Shown piece after piece: positions 49,911 to 62,290 of a stretch of 64,000 bases of DNA; within the stretch, counting starts at the first letter, position 1; the number at the start of each line of letters is the position of its first letter. The translations under genes and the position numbers were made by a program. The notes below the pieces were generated by a model. That model was not told where the DNA came from and ran no database searches. It saw only the letters and a list, made by a program, of their open reading frames with translations. The stretch comes from Vanilla planifolia. Lineage: Eukaryota; Streptophyta; Magnoliopsida; Asparagales; Orchidaceae. Where the stretch lies: assembly GCA_023846275.1 (NCBI GenBank), contig JAIUJO010003718.1, forward strand, positions 64,501 to 128,500, written 5' to 3'.

Positions 49911-52734
49911 ACAAACTATTAGAGATGTGATTCGTTTGGCTACAAAAATGATGATTTATAAATTTGTTATCAAAATTTGTCAACAATTTTTTTAAAAATT
50001 TTCGAAAAATAAAAATAGATAAACAATGAAAACACCAAAACCTTGGAAAATATGAAATTGAATATGAGATATTAGGATGCTTCCCATACCTAAAATCATA
50101 CAAAAATTATTCTTTACTTTTAAAATTGTTATGATATATTGTAAAAAAATGCCTCAAAAATTTCAAAATAAAATTCTAAAATAATAATGCATGCCTTTCA
50201 AAAAATTTGGGCACATTTTTCAAATCATAAAAAATGCAAAAAAAAAAGAATTACTAAATTCCTTTTTATGCAAACTTATTGAAGAAGCTCTTAAAAAATT
50301 AATATGTTATAAAAATCCAAAAAAAAATCTTGAATTTCTTGAAAATTTTGACAACTTTTTCAAACTATAAACTTAGCTAAAACGACTCATCATAATTAAA
50401 ATTCTAGGAATTCTAAGAAATTTTCTCCAAAAAAAATTAGAATCATACTTAACAATTTATAAAGTTGACTAACAATTTTTTTTAACTAAAATTATCTTCA
50501 AAATCTTAAAAATTTCAAAAATAGGAAATGACCAAATACACTTAAAGGGAGAACAACTCCAAAATATAAACAAATTGATGTGAAACTATTTATGTATATA
50601 TGTTAAGGAGATAGAAGATGTTATAATAAAATGATGGGCGTCTCAACTTTTTAAATATTAATCAATTGATAAAGTGAAAAATAATTAAATACTTAGGTGT
50701 CAAATATCTCTCAAATTGATCTAAATTAGTACCAAACCATCTATATTTAATCTAAAGTTTTTACAAGATTTTGGTCAATATTATGAAACCTAAAATACTT
50801 TTAAAATTACATATTTTTGTTGTTAAGATTCAAAAATTTCAAAAAGCTTTTAAGTGACAAACTAAGCTTAGCTTGAATCAATCCATTCTTAAACCTTCAC
50901 GATTATTCTAGAGGGCCATGAAATTCGATAGCTATTTTGCACTATTCAAGTTTTCAAATTCTTCAAAATTATCAACATTTCACATCATCAGACCAAAATT
51001 CAAAAACTTATATAAGTGAAGGCAAAATCACCTTATAAATTATTTGAACTACTTAAACATATATCTTAAGCTATGAAAATCTTACAGGCACCCTCAAGTT
51101 TCCCCAATCTAATAAAAAAAAGTAAAAAAATCCTCATTAATGGGATCATAAAAGAATGCTTTCAAAGCTACAAGAATACACTCAAGTGTCATATAAAATT
51201 ATTAAATGTTTTTATGAACTTTTTAACCCTCCAAAGACTCCCAAACTTATAGATTACCTCATTTGACACTTCAAACAATAATTACTCGAGCAACTTCTCA
51301 AACAATATATGTTCAAGTTGATCTAAAAACACCAAATACCTCTATATTGTCATATCCAACTCCCAATATATGTCCATAATTCAAGTTAGAAGAAATCTTA
51401 TCAAACTATTAAAATTATGTTATGCCATATTTGCATTCACTGTTAGATCCAAAATCATTCCAATTTGATGTGAGTTGAATCTTATAAAATTATCATCTAA
51501 GGAGAGGATAAATACCCATATTTTCATTTGATAGAATCTAATAAAATTACAAATTATTGTTGGGTAATATTATAAGTTAAAACCAAAATCTACATCAAAT
51601 AAAATCTCATAAAATTGTCAACGTATTTGAATATATACTTTTTGTAAAACTCATTTCAAATATAAAAACAAACTGGTAAAATCCTATAAAACAATCAATT
51701 AAAAAGGGAACAAATATGTGATCAAATTCAAAATTTGTAAAATTTCATAAAGCTATCAATATAGGATGGCAAAAATACCCAAATCATGTACATTCCTAAT
51801 GAGTGTAGCCTATTAAACTAAGATCAAATGAAATCACAAATACCTAAGCTAATCTATATTCAAATTAGAAAAAAAAAGCATAAAACTTCTAATATGGATG
51901 CAAATAGCCAAAAGATGACCTCTTGGTCTTAGCATAAGATCTTTAATTAAATATCATATATATTTGACCACACTTGTTCTACTTAAAAGTATCTTTAAAC
52001 TCACTTTTAGAAACATTTTGACAAATCAAATATGTTTATGGTTAATCATATCCAAATTAATTTCCAAGTGCCCAATTAATCATTTAGCATGTTTCAGTAA
52101 ACTGATGATGACCAAGATTTTTTGATATTGTAATCTAAATCAATATTTAGTAAATATTTACTCTTGGCATTTTCATGAGAATCCTAAAATAGATCTTTGA
52201 GCATGTTTAGTCATGTTGATGATACTTAGGTTTTTCCTTCATGTATGTTTCTCTATGACAACTTTGTTTTGTGTTTTCCTATTTCTTCATAATCAATCAT
52301 CTTGTATGTTTGACCTTCTAGTCCTATCTAGAGATATTCCTAAATTAAACCTTTAAAGACATGATAATATCAATCTAGCCAAAGTTATGTCTCCATAATC
52401 CAGCTAATTTTTTTATTTACTAAACCCTCGTGACCTTATCTTGAGATACCCTTAAACTAACCTTTAAATTTGTTTGAATATATTAGTTATTTCAAAAGTT
52501 TTTTTATTAGGCCCATATTATCACACCTCGTTAGGCTTATTTCAAATAAACTCAATAAAATATATCTAATTACTAATTTACTTGATAAAAATAGAGTTTA
52601 CAATAAAATATCAAGGCTAATAACTATAAATGAGCAGGAGTGAGAAGAAAATATCTTAATTTTAAATAATTAGTTTAACAAAACTAAAGAAAAAAGTATC
52701 ATACTATATCTAACTGTCATATAATATAAAAATT
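49911..52734. other. Very AT-rich intergenic DNA
   Basis: Phrases like AAAATTTCAAAA and CTTATAAAAT recur in degenerate form throughout. There is no coding sequence. It may be decayed LTR-element sequence but no boundary is visible. A short phrase CTAACTGTCATATAATAT near 52712 recurs near 52761. Confidence 0.35.
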
Positions 52735-53540
52735 ACAAACCTAATTCGAAGATCAAATGGGTTTAACTGTCATATAATATTAAATAATTAGGCGCCCAAT
52801 TTTTGGGCACCATGCACCCAGGTAGGCGCCCAACTGCGGGCGCCACAAAGAGTAGGCGGGTGCTTGACTTTGAGCACCTCACTGCAGGCACGGCGCATGC
52901 ACCCCGCCATCAAGTGTCATGCATTATTTCTCATGCAAATGATTTTACCATTGTACGTGTAGAGCACGTGATCGAGCGGATGGAGCAGGTGCATGGAAGA
53001 TGCACGCACGCTCACGCAGTTGAGCTCACGTAAGACATGTGCGAGCTGGAGATTTGTGCAGTGGAGATAGGCTGGTCTGGCTGAAAAATTTTGGAATTTG
53101 GCAAAAATAATTTCGTCTTTTTGTAATTTGAATGTGTTCTAAAATATTATATCTCAGTCTTATATAAAATATTAAAAAACTAAGCAAAAACAACATTTTT
53201 AAAAGAGAGTTTTCTTAGAAAAATATTTTTAGAGAAGCTTTTAAAGAGAAGAAGACTAAAGAACAGTTTAGAGAATAATTCAAATTAAATTTAGAAATAT
53301 TGAGAGAACTTTTAGAAAGAAAATTTTTAAAAAGAGTTTTAAGAATAAAAACTTATTATAAATGTTAGAAATCTCTTAAAAAAAGATCTTGTTAGAGAAA
53401 AATTTTTTTTTGGCAAAAAGTATTCTCATTCTCCTTTTCTTTTGCTCCTACCCATTTCTTATTTCTACTTCCACTACAAATATTTTAAAAAAGGTCTATT
53501 AATAAGGACTTGAGACAAGAACACCCCTTACAGACAGTCA
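52735..53540 (+). repeat. 5' LTR of the gag-only element
   Basis: It aligns by eye with 55300-55640 and then 57770-58196. Landmarks are a GGGCACCATGCACCCA start region, GATGGAGCAGGTGCATGGAAG (52979 on), TTTTTGTAATTTGAAT (53119) and a TATA box TATATAAAA (53161). It ends at CAGTCA. It contains GGCGCC-type palindromes near 52791 and 52824. The left limit is uncertain by about 30 bases. Confidence 0.75.
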
Positions 53541-54119
53541 TATTATTTTAATATCAAAGCCCACTTCGATTCTGTATCAATTACAAAAGGTAAAAAGAAA
53601 GGAGTTGAAGAGCAAACTTCAAAAAAGAAAGTCAAGGGGAGGCTTCAGTCGAGGTGACTGTGCTGACTACTTGAACATCAAGCATGAAGATACAAGTAAC
53701 TCTTTTAACATAATAAGTGTAAGTATTAATAAAAATGGTGTTAAAATCTCAATCTCTTTTGACAATATATCGAAAAGATAATTTGTTAAACAAAGATATT
53801 CTTAATCAGAGATATTTTGGAATAAATAGTACTCTCAAAATAATTAGAGACAAATATGAGAATAACATCAATTTTACTTTTGTGATGCACAAGAATTGAT
53901 ATCATTCTTTCAAGATAGATGTTATTCTCGATTTACCATTTATGATAATGGTAAAGTTAATGAAAAAAAAATTAGATGTTAGGTTGGAGTAATTAGAGAC
54001 CTATTTTTCTCTATATGACTACTCATCTGACAAAGTGATGTATACTCAACAAAAAATGACAAGTCATGTATTAATTATGTAGAATGCTTACTTAAAAATG
54101 GCATAATTATAGAAGTGAC

Positions 54120-55270
54120 ATAGCGCAAATTTAAACACCTAATCCAAGAAGAATTTTATTTTATGAATTACATAAAAGAAAGATGGAGAAAATGACATAA
54201 TCTACAACACTGATAAGAGTAAACGATGTAAAAATACACCATAGAATTCTGATGACCATGAATTTAGGAATACCTATTGAATAGATATAGACATTATCAA
54301 AATATATTATTGGTTTGTATTATCTTATTGCTATAGAACTATCCATTTTTCATATTCAGTCTTTAAAGTAAGCTAGTATATTTGCTATGGATATTAAAAA
54401 AATAAATGTAAATAGACAAAACTTGAAAGATAGAATACTAGGAGGTCTGAGTATAAGTCTGATAATAAACAATAAAAGAAAGAGTATTCTCTAACAAAAT
54501 TTATTGTGACTATAATAAACCACAAAAATCAAAGGTACTATGATCATTGTAAGAAGACAGGATATGTACAAAAAAATATTAAAAATTATATCTTGATCAT
54601 TTCTAAAAAAATTCAAGAAGAATAAAATACTTATTACAACAAAGAATGAAAAGATACTGCAAACTCCTTCATAAATAGATAGAACTCTCTCTAATGGTGA
54701 CTCCAAATAAGATATCGCATGAAATGAAATAAAAAGAACTCTTCACTATTAGATTTTAAGTGAAGAAAGAGCTTGTTAATGTTATCATTAACACTAAAAG
54801 TGAAAAAAATTTAAGATCCAATAGTCATGTAGAAAGACTACAATTGGAAATTACATCGCATCCAAGACTATATTCTTTGGGATGGATCCATAATGACTCT
54901 AAGCCAAGAGTTGAAGAATAATACAATGTGAAGTTTGCTATCACCAAAAACTACATAGGTTACCTCTAAAGTAGTACCTCTAAACATCTACCATATTATA
55001 TTGGAAATTCCCAACTTGCGAAATCGAGATGTTGTTTATTATCGACAAGAACAACAATATTAGTTCACGAAGGATGAACAACATTTCCTTCTATAATGAA
55101 ACAAAGTAGTCACAAAAGGCATTATCAATGCTGAACAATTGGGGAGGTTAGCAAATACTTGCAAAAAAATATGGTTGTTAATAAAATTCAAGAAATAATT
55201 TGGTGAGATAGATAAACATCTCATCCTCCCAAAGAAGTCAACTAAATATCAGCTCAATAAAGAAGATTTG
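54120..55270 (+). pseudogene. Gag zinc knuckle and retropepsin-like protease of the gag-only element
   Basis: A knuckle remnant reads YDHCKKTGYVQKN (about 54540). From about 54829 a retroviral-type protease/gag-asp domain reads VERLQLEITSHPRLYSLGW, then KFAITKNYIG, then ILGNP...RNRDVVYY (about 55000-55040) and NAEQLGRLANTCKK (about 55120). This corresponds to a gag-protease protein found in plant LTR elements. Stops and shifts are numerous, and some conserved Cys/His and the active-site start are lost. No RT, RNase H or integrase follows before the LTR. Confidence 0.6.
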
Positions 55271-55299
55271 ATGAGACATAAATCTCGAAAAAAGGGGCG

Positions 55300-55640
55300 T
55301 ATTATCAAAAGATCAAAACAAAAAAAAAACAAAATTTACCCACATCTAACTTTAAGCCACGTGCTTAAAAAATAGATCCCTATTTTGGGCATCATGCACC
55401 CAATATGAGTGCCCAACTTTGGGCACCATAAAGAGTAAGACAGGCATTGACTTCGGGCATTGTGATTACAGGAATGGTGCATGGGCCTATCAATGGACAC
55501 TGTGCATGAGCATTACACATGCCTGAATTGGGTGTTGTGTGTTATTTCTTATGCAGATGATCTTGCTCTGACACGTGCAAAGCATGTGATTGGACAGATG
55601 GAGCAAGTACATGGAAGGCACGCATTAGCTAGAGATCTAC
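55300..55640 (+). repeat. 3' LTR of the gag-only element, left part
   Basis: It is homologous to 52738-53010 of the 5' LTR (GGGCATCATGCACCCA, GATGGAGCAAGTACATGGAAG). Homology stops near 55640 where the nested insertion begins. Confidence 0.7.
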
Positions 55641-56118
55641 ACTATAACAATCTTAGTTTTCCCTTATTTTATCATTCCAAAAGAAAGCACTCTTTGAGAC
55701 GAGTGCAACAGTGTTTAGTTTGTATTTTTCGAAGCTCTAAGAAATAAATTATGAATTTTAAAGATCTGGGATAAATTCGTAATGTTAAGGATAGATTTGT
55801 AATTTTGTAAATGTCGGCATAGCTCAAATTCGTTTTGGCGGAAGGTATATTTGTAATTTGAAAAGATGTTGGCTCTGTTGGGTATATGTACAATTTTAGG
55901 AATTTCGACGTAGGTCTATCTCTTCGGGCGGAGGATCTATGCGCAGATAACGAATTCGAAGGGGGTTTTATGCAAAATAACTGGCTCCCGAGCCTTATGG
56001 CAGTTAATTCATGAGGGTTTGAGAAATTTCAACCGTGGTTATAAAAGTTAACCATGGTGCATTTGAAAAGCACTTCTGTGAAAATTAACTGGCTACGGGG
56101 AGGTTTGCTGGAGGGCAA

Positions 56119-56298
56119 GGGAGAGACTTCCGGGAGTTGTGCCAGATTTTCGACAGTTGCCGTTGTGCTCTGAGAGGAGTTCCGACACGTGACAGTGACA
56201 GCCGACTAGGGAGAGTCTTCCGGGAGTTGTGCGAGATTTCTAACAGCCATTGTCGTGCTTTTAGAGGAGTTCTGACGCGTGATAGTGATGACCGATGA
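56119..56298. repeat. 90-bp tandem duplication
   Basis: Unit 1 is 56119-56208 and unit 2 is 56209-56298. Both begin GGGAGAG and contain CTTCCGGGAGTTGTG, with most differences being transitions. Confidence 0.9.
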
Positions 56299-56919
56299 GG
56301 AATCTGTAAGGTAAGAAAAACACGATTTGCTTCGTCATCGGGATTTTGTAAGGTTTCCAGTGAGTGGTAGAGACTGAGAGGGTGGAAGCCAGAGCAAGAT
56401 TCGACTGGTTCAACGCGTGAATTAGCCGGTCTAGTGCCGACTGTAGCCAAATTAAGAGAGAAGACAGCCAAAATTAAGGAATTTTGGGATTTTTTGGAAA
56501 AAAATGTTTGGGAAAGCTTTTAGGAGGCAATTTTGGCTAATAAGCACATTTTAATCTTTGATTACTTTTACATTTATGGCCTTGTAGGACATAAAAAAAA
56601 ATCAGAAGTAAGCAAGACGATTTGTACATCAAAATCAAGTAGATAAATCCCTAACCCTACGATGTAGCACATTAACATGTGTTTGTTTTTACATGGTTTT
56701 CTTACAATCACATAATGCTTTGGTTGTTGCATATGTTGGTTGTTTATTTCATTTGCATAAAAACTAAAAAGGAAGAAGCAATATGGTATGATAATAAAAT
56801 AAAAAGAAAGAAACAATATGGAACGAAAGGTCTTTTGATATGGCATAATTATGTAGATTAATGGTTGGAAAATGGTATTAAAAATAGGATTCCTAGAGAA
56901 CATTATCCTCATCACTAAC

Positions 56920-57125
56920 CCCAGCGTGTTGGATTGTAGGGTATCGATCTTCGGATCAGATATCTATCTAGTGTTATGTGCTATGACCCCATGATGATTT
57001 ACACCAGGCTTAGCATGTTGGATCACAGGGTATAAGTACCATACCTGTGGTGGCATTAGGCCCAGTGTGTTGGATCGCAGGGTATCGATCTTCGGATCAG
57101 ATATCTGCCTAGTGTTATGTGCTTG
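56920..57125. repeat. Direct repeats with 141-bp spacing, plus a partial middle copy
   Basis: A segment of about 60 bases containing GGGTATCGATCTTCGGATCAG occurs at 56920 and again at 57061, nearly identical. A shorter related piece (ATGTTGGATCACAGGGTAT) lies between them near 57013. Confidence 0.85.
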
Positions 57126-57769
57126 GTTGGATGCCGACTGAAGGTCATTTCTTGATGATGATTGGATCCATAGAGGATAATGTGTCAAAGGTAATCGAGC
57201 CTGATAATGACACACATATTATCGGACATAATGAGGAACTGGCATTTTTTTTGGTTTTTTATCTGGCATTATATATGATATCTTGTATGGTTTTAGTTTT
57301 ATGCATACGATTCATCTTCACTACTCCTGATATGTCTGTTCATTTGATTTTTCTTTCATATATAGTTAATTATTATAGATTTATCTACTGAGATATGTCA
57401 AATCTCATTTAGTGTTACATCATAGGTCATGCATCCCATGCAACCAATGCACCGAGAGCTGGGAAAGTTGCTGCTAGAGGAGAGCCCTTTTCACTAGATG
57501 TGTGAGAGAGGGAAGGGCTTGGTGTGAGTAAACTTTTAAAAAAACATGTCTTTGTTTATATTTTTAATTTTCAGGTCACTATGTAAATATTTTAGTCAGT
57601 TTCATGGTTTATTTTTGAAATGGATTCGAATAGGAGTTGGGGTTTGTCTCACCGTTGGGTGCCCACCTTAGGCTTTTTCCTTGTCCTCACTCGATGTTGT
57701 AGTGGCAAAAAATCTCTGATGTTGATTTTTGTTATCTAATGGTACTTGTTGAGGTGGGGCTTGACATAC

Positions 57770-58196
57770 ACATAGGCAACGAGTCGATCGGCTCGAAAAT
57801 TTTATAATTTGGTAAGGGCAATTTTGCCTTTTTGTAATTTGAATATATATTAAAATATTTTATCCAAGTTCTATATAAAGGAGTAAGGATGCTAAATGAA
57901 GATAAAACTTTTAAAGGAGAGTTTTTTGAGAAAAACTTTCTAAGATAATTTTTAAAAAAGGGAGGAATGAAGAGTACTTTGGAAAGAATTTGATGTGAAT
58001 TTAGAAATATTGAGCAAACTTTTAGAAAAAAAATTAAAAGGAGTTATAAGAATCAAAATTTATCAAAAAAGTTAAAAATCTCTTCAAAAATCTTCTTGAG
58101 AAAATTAGTTGCTTCACAATTCTACTTTCACTGCAACTACTTTGAAAAATATCTACTGACTAGGAATCGTTGTGAGAATATCCTCATAGATAGATT
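57770..58196 (+). repeat. 3' LTR of the gag-only element, right part
   Basis: It is homologous to about 53085-53540 of the 5' LTR: CCTTTTTGTAATTTGAATAT, TATA box TATATAAAG (57872) and the AAATATTGAG phrase (58006). It ends near 58196. Confidence 0.75.
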
Positions 58197-60286
58197 AAAA
58201 ACAAAAATTGATGTTACATATAACAATAAAAATACATATTATTCTCACATATAAAAAGTCTCTCTTTCTTTCAGTTTCACAAAGTATAGCATGATCTTAT
58301 ACTTAGGATCCCAAGTTATCATATAAGGGCTCTTACTTCTGTGAGTGTCTACATCTTAGCTTGTAATGTAAAGAATAAGCATAATATACTTAATAAGTAA
58401 AACACTAATTATAAGCAATAAAATAGTATAAAAGTATAATGATGTAATTAATATATATAATGAAAAAATAAATAAAATAATACATAACAATTTGTAAATG
58501 GGAACACAATATCAGTATATTTATGCTCATATACATTTAGCTTATATGTGTATACATAATCATTATATAGTATTATTGATTTACTTTTCTTTTTTTATAT
58601 TTGAATTTGTTTTTTTTCTGTTTCTTTCATATTTTTTTCTTATTATTTTTCTTTAGGCCCATATTTTCTCTTGTGACCATTATCCCTACTTCTAAAACAT
58701 GTTATATCATATCATTTAAAAATGAGGTTAATTTATTAAGAATGATTGATGACTTTAAAGTGGGAGTTATAAAATAATAATTTTGTTCTAAAAATATTTT
58801 AAGAATCTTTATAAATTTTTTCAAAAGTTTTTAAGCATGTTTTCAAGATTTTAAGCTATCGTACAATAAGATATTACAAAATCATATAGTACAATCAAGT
58901 AAGAGTATCAATTAGATAAATATATTCAAAATATTAGATTTTTATTATACAAGTATAATTAATAAAATATACAAATATAATAATATGTCAATTGAAGGTT
59001 AGATTAGTCTAATGAGAAGAGGAATTTGATCATATAATATAACATAAAAATATCTTACAATCCGATACTATAATAAAAAATAGAGTTATGAAGCAAGTTA
59101 ATCATCGTACGAGTACGACAACAAAATTGTATAAGTATGATAGAGTGTAATCAATATATATCCATTATGAATTAGATGAATTTGAGAGATTAAGTTAAGG
59201 ATTTGATTATATATTTTGATTGAAGAATAACATATGATAAGATCAAGTAAGAAAGAAATAAAAAAACTTGAGACATGTGAATAAACAAAAAAAGTTAGAT
59301 AAGGATAATACAAGTTGATAAGGATATTGTATAAAATCATTAATACATAAGAATAAATGTTTAATAAAGGCAATATAATACTATATAATACGAAAACAAC
59401 TAACGTACAAGTATGATTAATTAAGAAAAAAAACTTGGTTTGATAAGTTGAGATGGGATGAACAAATTGTACAATTCGATGAGCATTAACATAAAAGTAC
59501 GTTCAGTATATAATGAGCATAATATAAGACAATTATCAAATTCTGACATAAGAAAGAAGATATACTTTATAATACTATAAGAAATCAAATAAGTATGAGG
59601 TAAGATAAATGCCTGAGTTGACTAAACAAAAATAGATTATGTATAATTTGAAGATTATATTATATGAGTATGATCAAGTTGAAAGTAGCAATATATGAGA
59701 AAAATCATTCATACGCCATATGATGAATGGAATACCATACAAGCTTGATAATAACATGGTAAGAATATAATAAGAACTTAAGATACTTTAAGCAAGATTA
59801 AGAATCGTATAGTATGAGACTAATGATTGTATAAGATTGATTAATAGAATCTAAAAAGATTTTTAAAATCTAAAGTGAATAATGGATATGTTGAACATCA
59901 TGAGGGGGAGATCAACCAATAAGGAGTTAATGGACTTAAGATGAAAATAAAGTAAAGAGTCATTATATTGAAGAAATGTAGTTGTTTGGAGAAGTTGAAA
60001 AGCTAGGAATGTGAATGGTTAAAAGAATAGATATAAAAAATATTAAAGCTCAAACTTAAAGAGATCTTTTTGGCAAAGTTTAAAAGTATTCATTTGGCCA
60101 AAGCTAGTAGAAGAAGAAAGAGAACGGGATAAAGTGTCTCCAAGTGATTTGAAAAAACAATCATACTAATTCGTTCTAGGATCAAAGATAACTAAAGAAG
60201 TTGAAAGAGTGATTATAACATGATTAAAACCTTTGTGTGACCGCTATAAAGAGAAAATAAAATATAGATAATACTTGTTTATGATA
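58197..60286. other. AT-rich DNA with GTATGA/TCATAC motifs
   Basis: It has no gene. Between about 58860 and 59850, short GTATGA, GTACGA and TCATAC motifs recur, resembling 8142-9430. A lone polypurine-like TGAGGGGGAGATC is at about 59901-59913, with no recognisable pol before it. Confidence 0.4.
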
Positions 60287-60287
60287 T

Positions 60288-60309
60288 ATATAAATAAATA
60301 AATAAATAA

Positions 60310-60369
<60 letters not shown>
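60288..60369. repeat. (AAAT)n then (AT)n microsatellite
   Basis: Several AAAT units (about 60288-60310) are followed by an uninterrupted AT run from about 60316 to 60369. Confidence 0.95.
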
Positions 60370-60373
<4 letters not shown>

Positions 60374-61189
60374 TAATATGCATTGTATGATAGAGGTCTT
60401 ATTGATTTAAAACATATCAAAAGAAAGATGCTTGTATAAGAAAAACTTGTATATCATATATGTACTTTATACAATATGTAATTCTAAGTTAGAAGTCTCA
60501 AATATTATGTTAAGTATCAATTAAAAAATATTTATTATATATGATTATAATAACATGTTGACATAATGATTTGATATATGATTTTTTTAGCATGATAATG
60601 ATATTATCATTTGTTACATGCTTTATCTCTTTTATGTTATGATAACAATAATCATAAATGTAAAAAAAATAATTAATACATTGTTATTTAATTAAAGAAG
60701 ATATAAAAAATGATATAATATAAGAAACAGTAATAATTATTTTTCAAAGTAAACTTTCTATCAAAAATAATAATTTTTTAAAAGTAAATTTTTTTTTATC
60801 TAAAATAACATCTATTTAGAAATAAAACCACTATCCATGATAATACTTTTTAGGAGTTGTTAGAGAGATGTCATCGAGCAATCAAGAAAAAAATATTTTA
60901 GAAGCATAAGAGAATGAAAAATAGATTAAAAAATAATAAGGTTTCTTAAAGTTGACATTAAGTTTAAAATGAATCTAAACAAAAATAAAAATAATATGTC
61001 TTTTACTACTTTTAAATATTTTATTGATATAGATCATACATGAGGTTATCCAAGAATTATATGTTTTATATTATTTTATATATTTTTGCCATTGAACCAA
61101 TGATGATAATCTCATCCTTAATCTTTAATCCCTAATCTTAGCCTAACACTTTTAGCTTAAAAGAGGAGAGACATGAGACTATTAGGATA
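60370..61189. other. AT-rich intergenic DNA, nothing recognised
   Basis: There are only A/T runs and short closed frames. Confidence 0.45.
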
Positions 61190-62045
61190 GAATGAGAATT
61201 AGTACATAATGATTAAAAAAATACTATTATATAATGATTTTTATGTTTATTGTATTTAAGTAAAAAAATATGAAATTATATGGAAAAAAATTTGTTATCC
61301 ATTGATGTTGCATGGAACATGTGTTTAAAAAGAAATGTGAAAACTTGGTATTTTTATAAGTTGTATAAATATCTCTTATGCAAATGTTTTAACATTTCCT
61401 TAAAGGAATTTGTAGCACCATTGCAACTTAATTTTTAAAAAAGAATTGAATAGTTTTTTTCTATTTAATATTACATGAAAAAAAGGATGTTAAGTGACAC
61501 CTAAGAGTGAGAAAAACAAGTGATGAAAATGATGATGCCACATAAATGGTACAAAAATTGACTTTTTACTTGTTTAATGTGATTCAAACATGAATCAAGC
61601 AAAAGAAGATAAGTCTGTGACACAGAATTAAAGAAAGGGGAGTGAATGATAGGTGATCTTTCAAAAGAAGAATCACTAGATAATGAGTGACTCTTTATAG
61701 GCTTTTAGAATGAGGGTTACAATGATATGAAACATGATGATTAAAATATGTTAGTACATGATTTTTATCTTTATTATTTTTTAGTAAAATGATTTAAAAT
61801 GATGTGTAAAGAATTTATTATCTATTGATGTTACATGAAAATATTGTTTTAAAAAAGAAACGTATAACTTGATGTTTCAATGAGTTGTACAAATATCACT
61901 TCTACAAAGGTTTTAAATATTTTCCTAAAAAAATATATTACTTATATAACTTGATTTTGAGAAGGAATTGAATAAAGTTTTACTATTGAATATTTCATGA
62001 AAAAAAAAATGATGTTAAGTGGTACCCAAGGTTTGGAAAGGCTGA
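61190..62045. repeat. Diverged direct duplication, about 524 bp offset
   Basis: About 330 bases at 61190-61520 are repeated at about 61715-62045. Shared landmarks are TTATCYATTGATGTTRCATG (61295 and 61818) and GATGTTAAGTG (61486 and 62011), in the same order and spacing. Confidence 0.75.
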
Positions 62046-62077
62046 TGATGAAAAAGGGGATGTCACACACCACCCCC

Positions 62078-62290
62078 TTATTACCAACATCCTATATTGA
62101 AAAGGATGAGGCCTCTATCTTGTCGTGGCCTTATCTTTAAGTGGCACAACAGTAAGGTATAAAATCTATCTCCTCATGTTAGAGCCATCACCCATTATTG
62201 TCAACATCATATATCAATGAGTACAAAATCTTTGTCATATCGTGGTCCCATCTTTGAATGTCCATGATAATAAAATGCTAAGTCTATCTT
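62078..62290. repeat. Diverged tandem duplication, about 117 bp period
   Basis: Units start TTATTACCAACATC (62078) and TTATTGTCAACATC (62195). Both contain TCGTGG and end near AGTCTATCT or AATCTATCT. Confidence 0.65.

Larger units (their letters stand above)
55640..57770. mobile_element. Nested insertion inside the 3' LTR, LTR-like, unclassified
   Basis: It is absent from the 5' LTR copy, so it arrived after the host element. It has a GC-richer section with a 90-bp tandem duplication (56119-56298), a TTATAAAAG TATA-like site near 56040 and a 141-bp spaced repeat (56920-57125). It has no readable protein domain. Its length and promoter-like contents suggest a solo LTR or a small non-autonomous element; ends are known only to about 15 bases. 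Confidence 0.5.
52735..58196 (+). mobile_element. Non-autonomous LTR retrotransposon (gag-protease only), with nested insertion
   Basis: Two diverged direct repeats of about 0.8 kb flank an interior of about 1.76 kb. A primer-binding-site-like motif (ATATCAAAGCCC, near 53551) follows the left repeat, and a purine run (GAAAAAAGGGG, near 55287) precedes the right one. The interior shows degraded gag zinc knuckle and protease-like sequence only; it is too short for RT and integrase. This architecture fits the TR-GAG class of elements mobilised by others. The right LTR is interrupted from about 55640 to 57770. Confidence 0.7.

Noticed and set aside
55481-55630. Open frame with ISYADDLAL, resembling the YxDD active site of a reverse transcriptase
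   Set aside because: The DNA is LTR sequence: the partner LTR at 52803-53033 gives a different peptide in the same place, and no other RT motif surrounds it.
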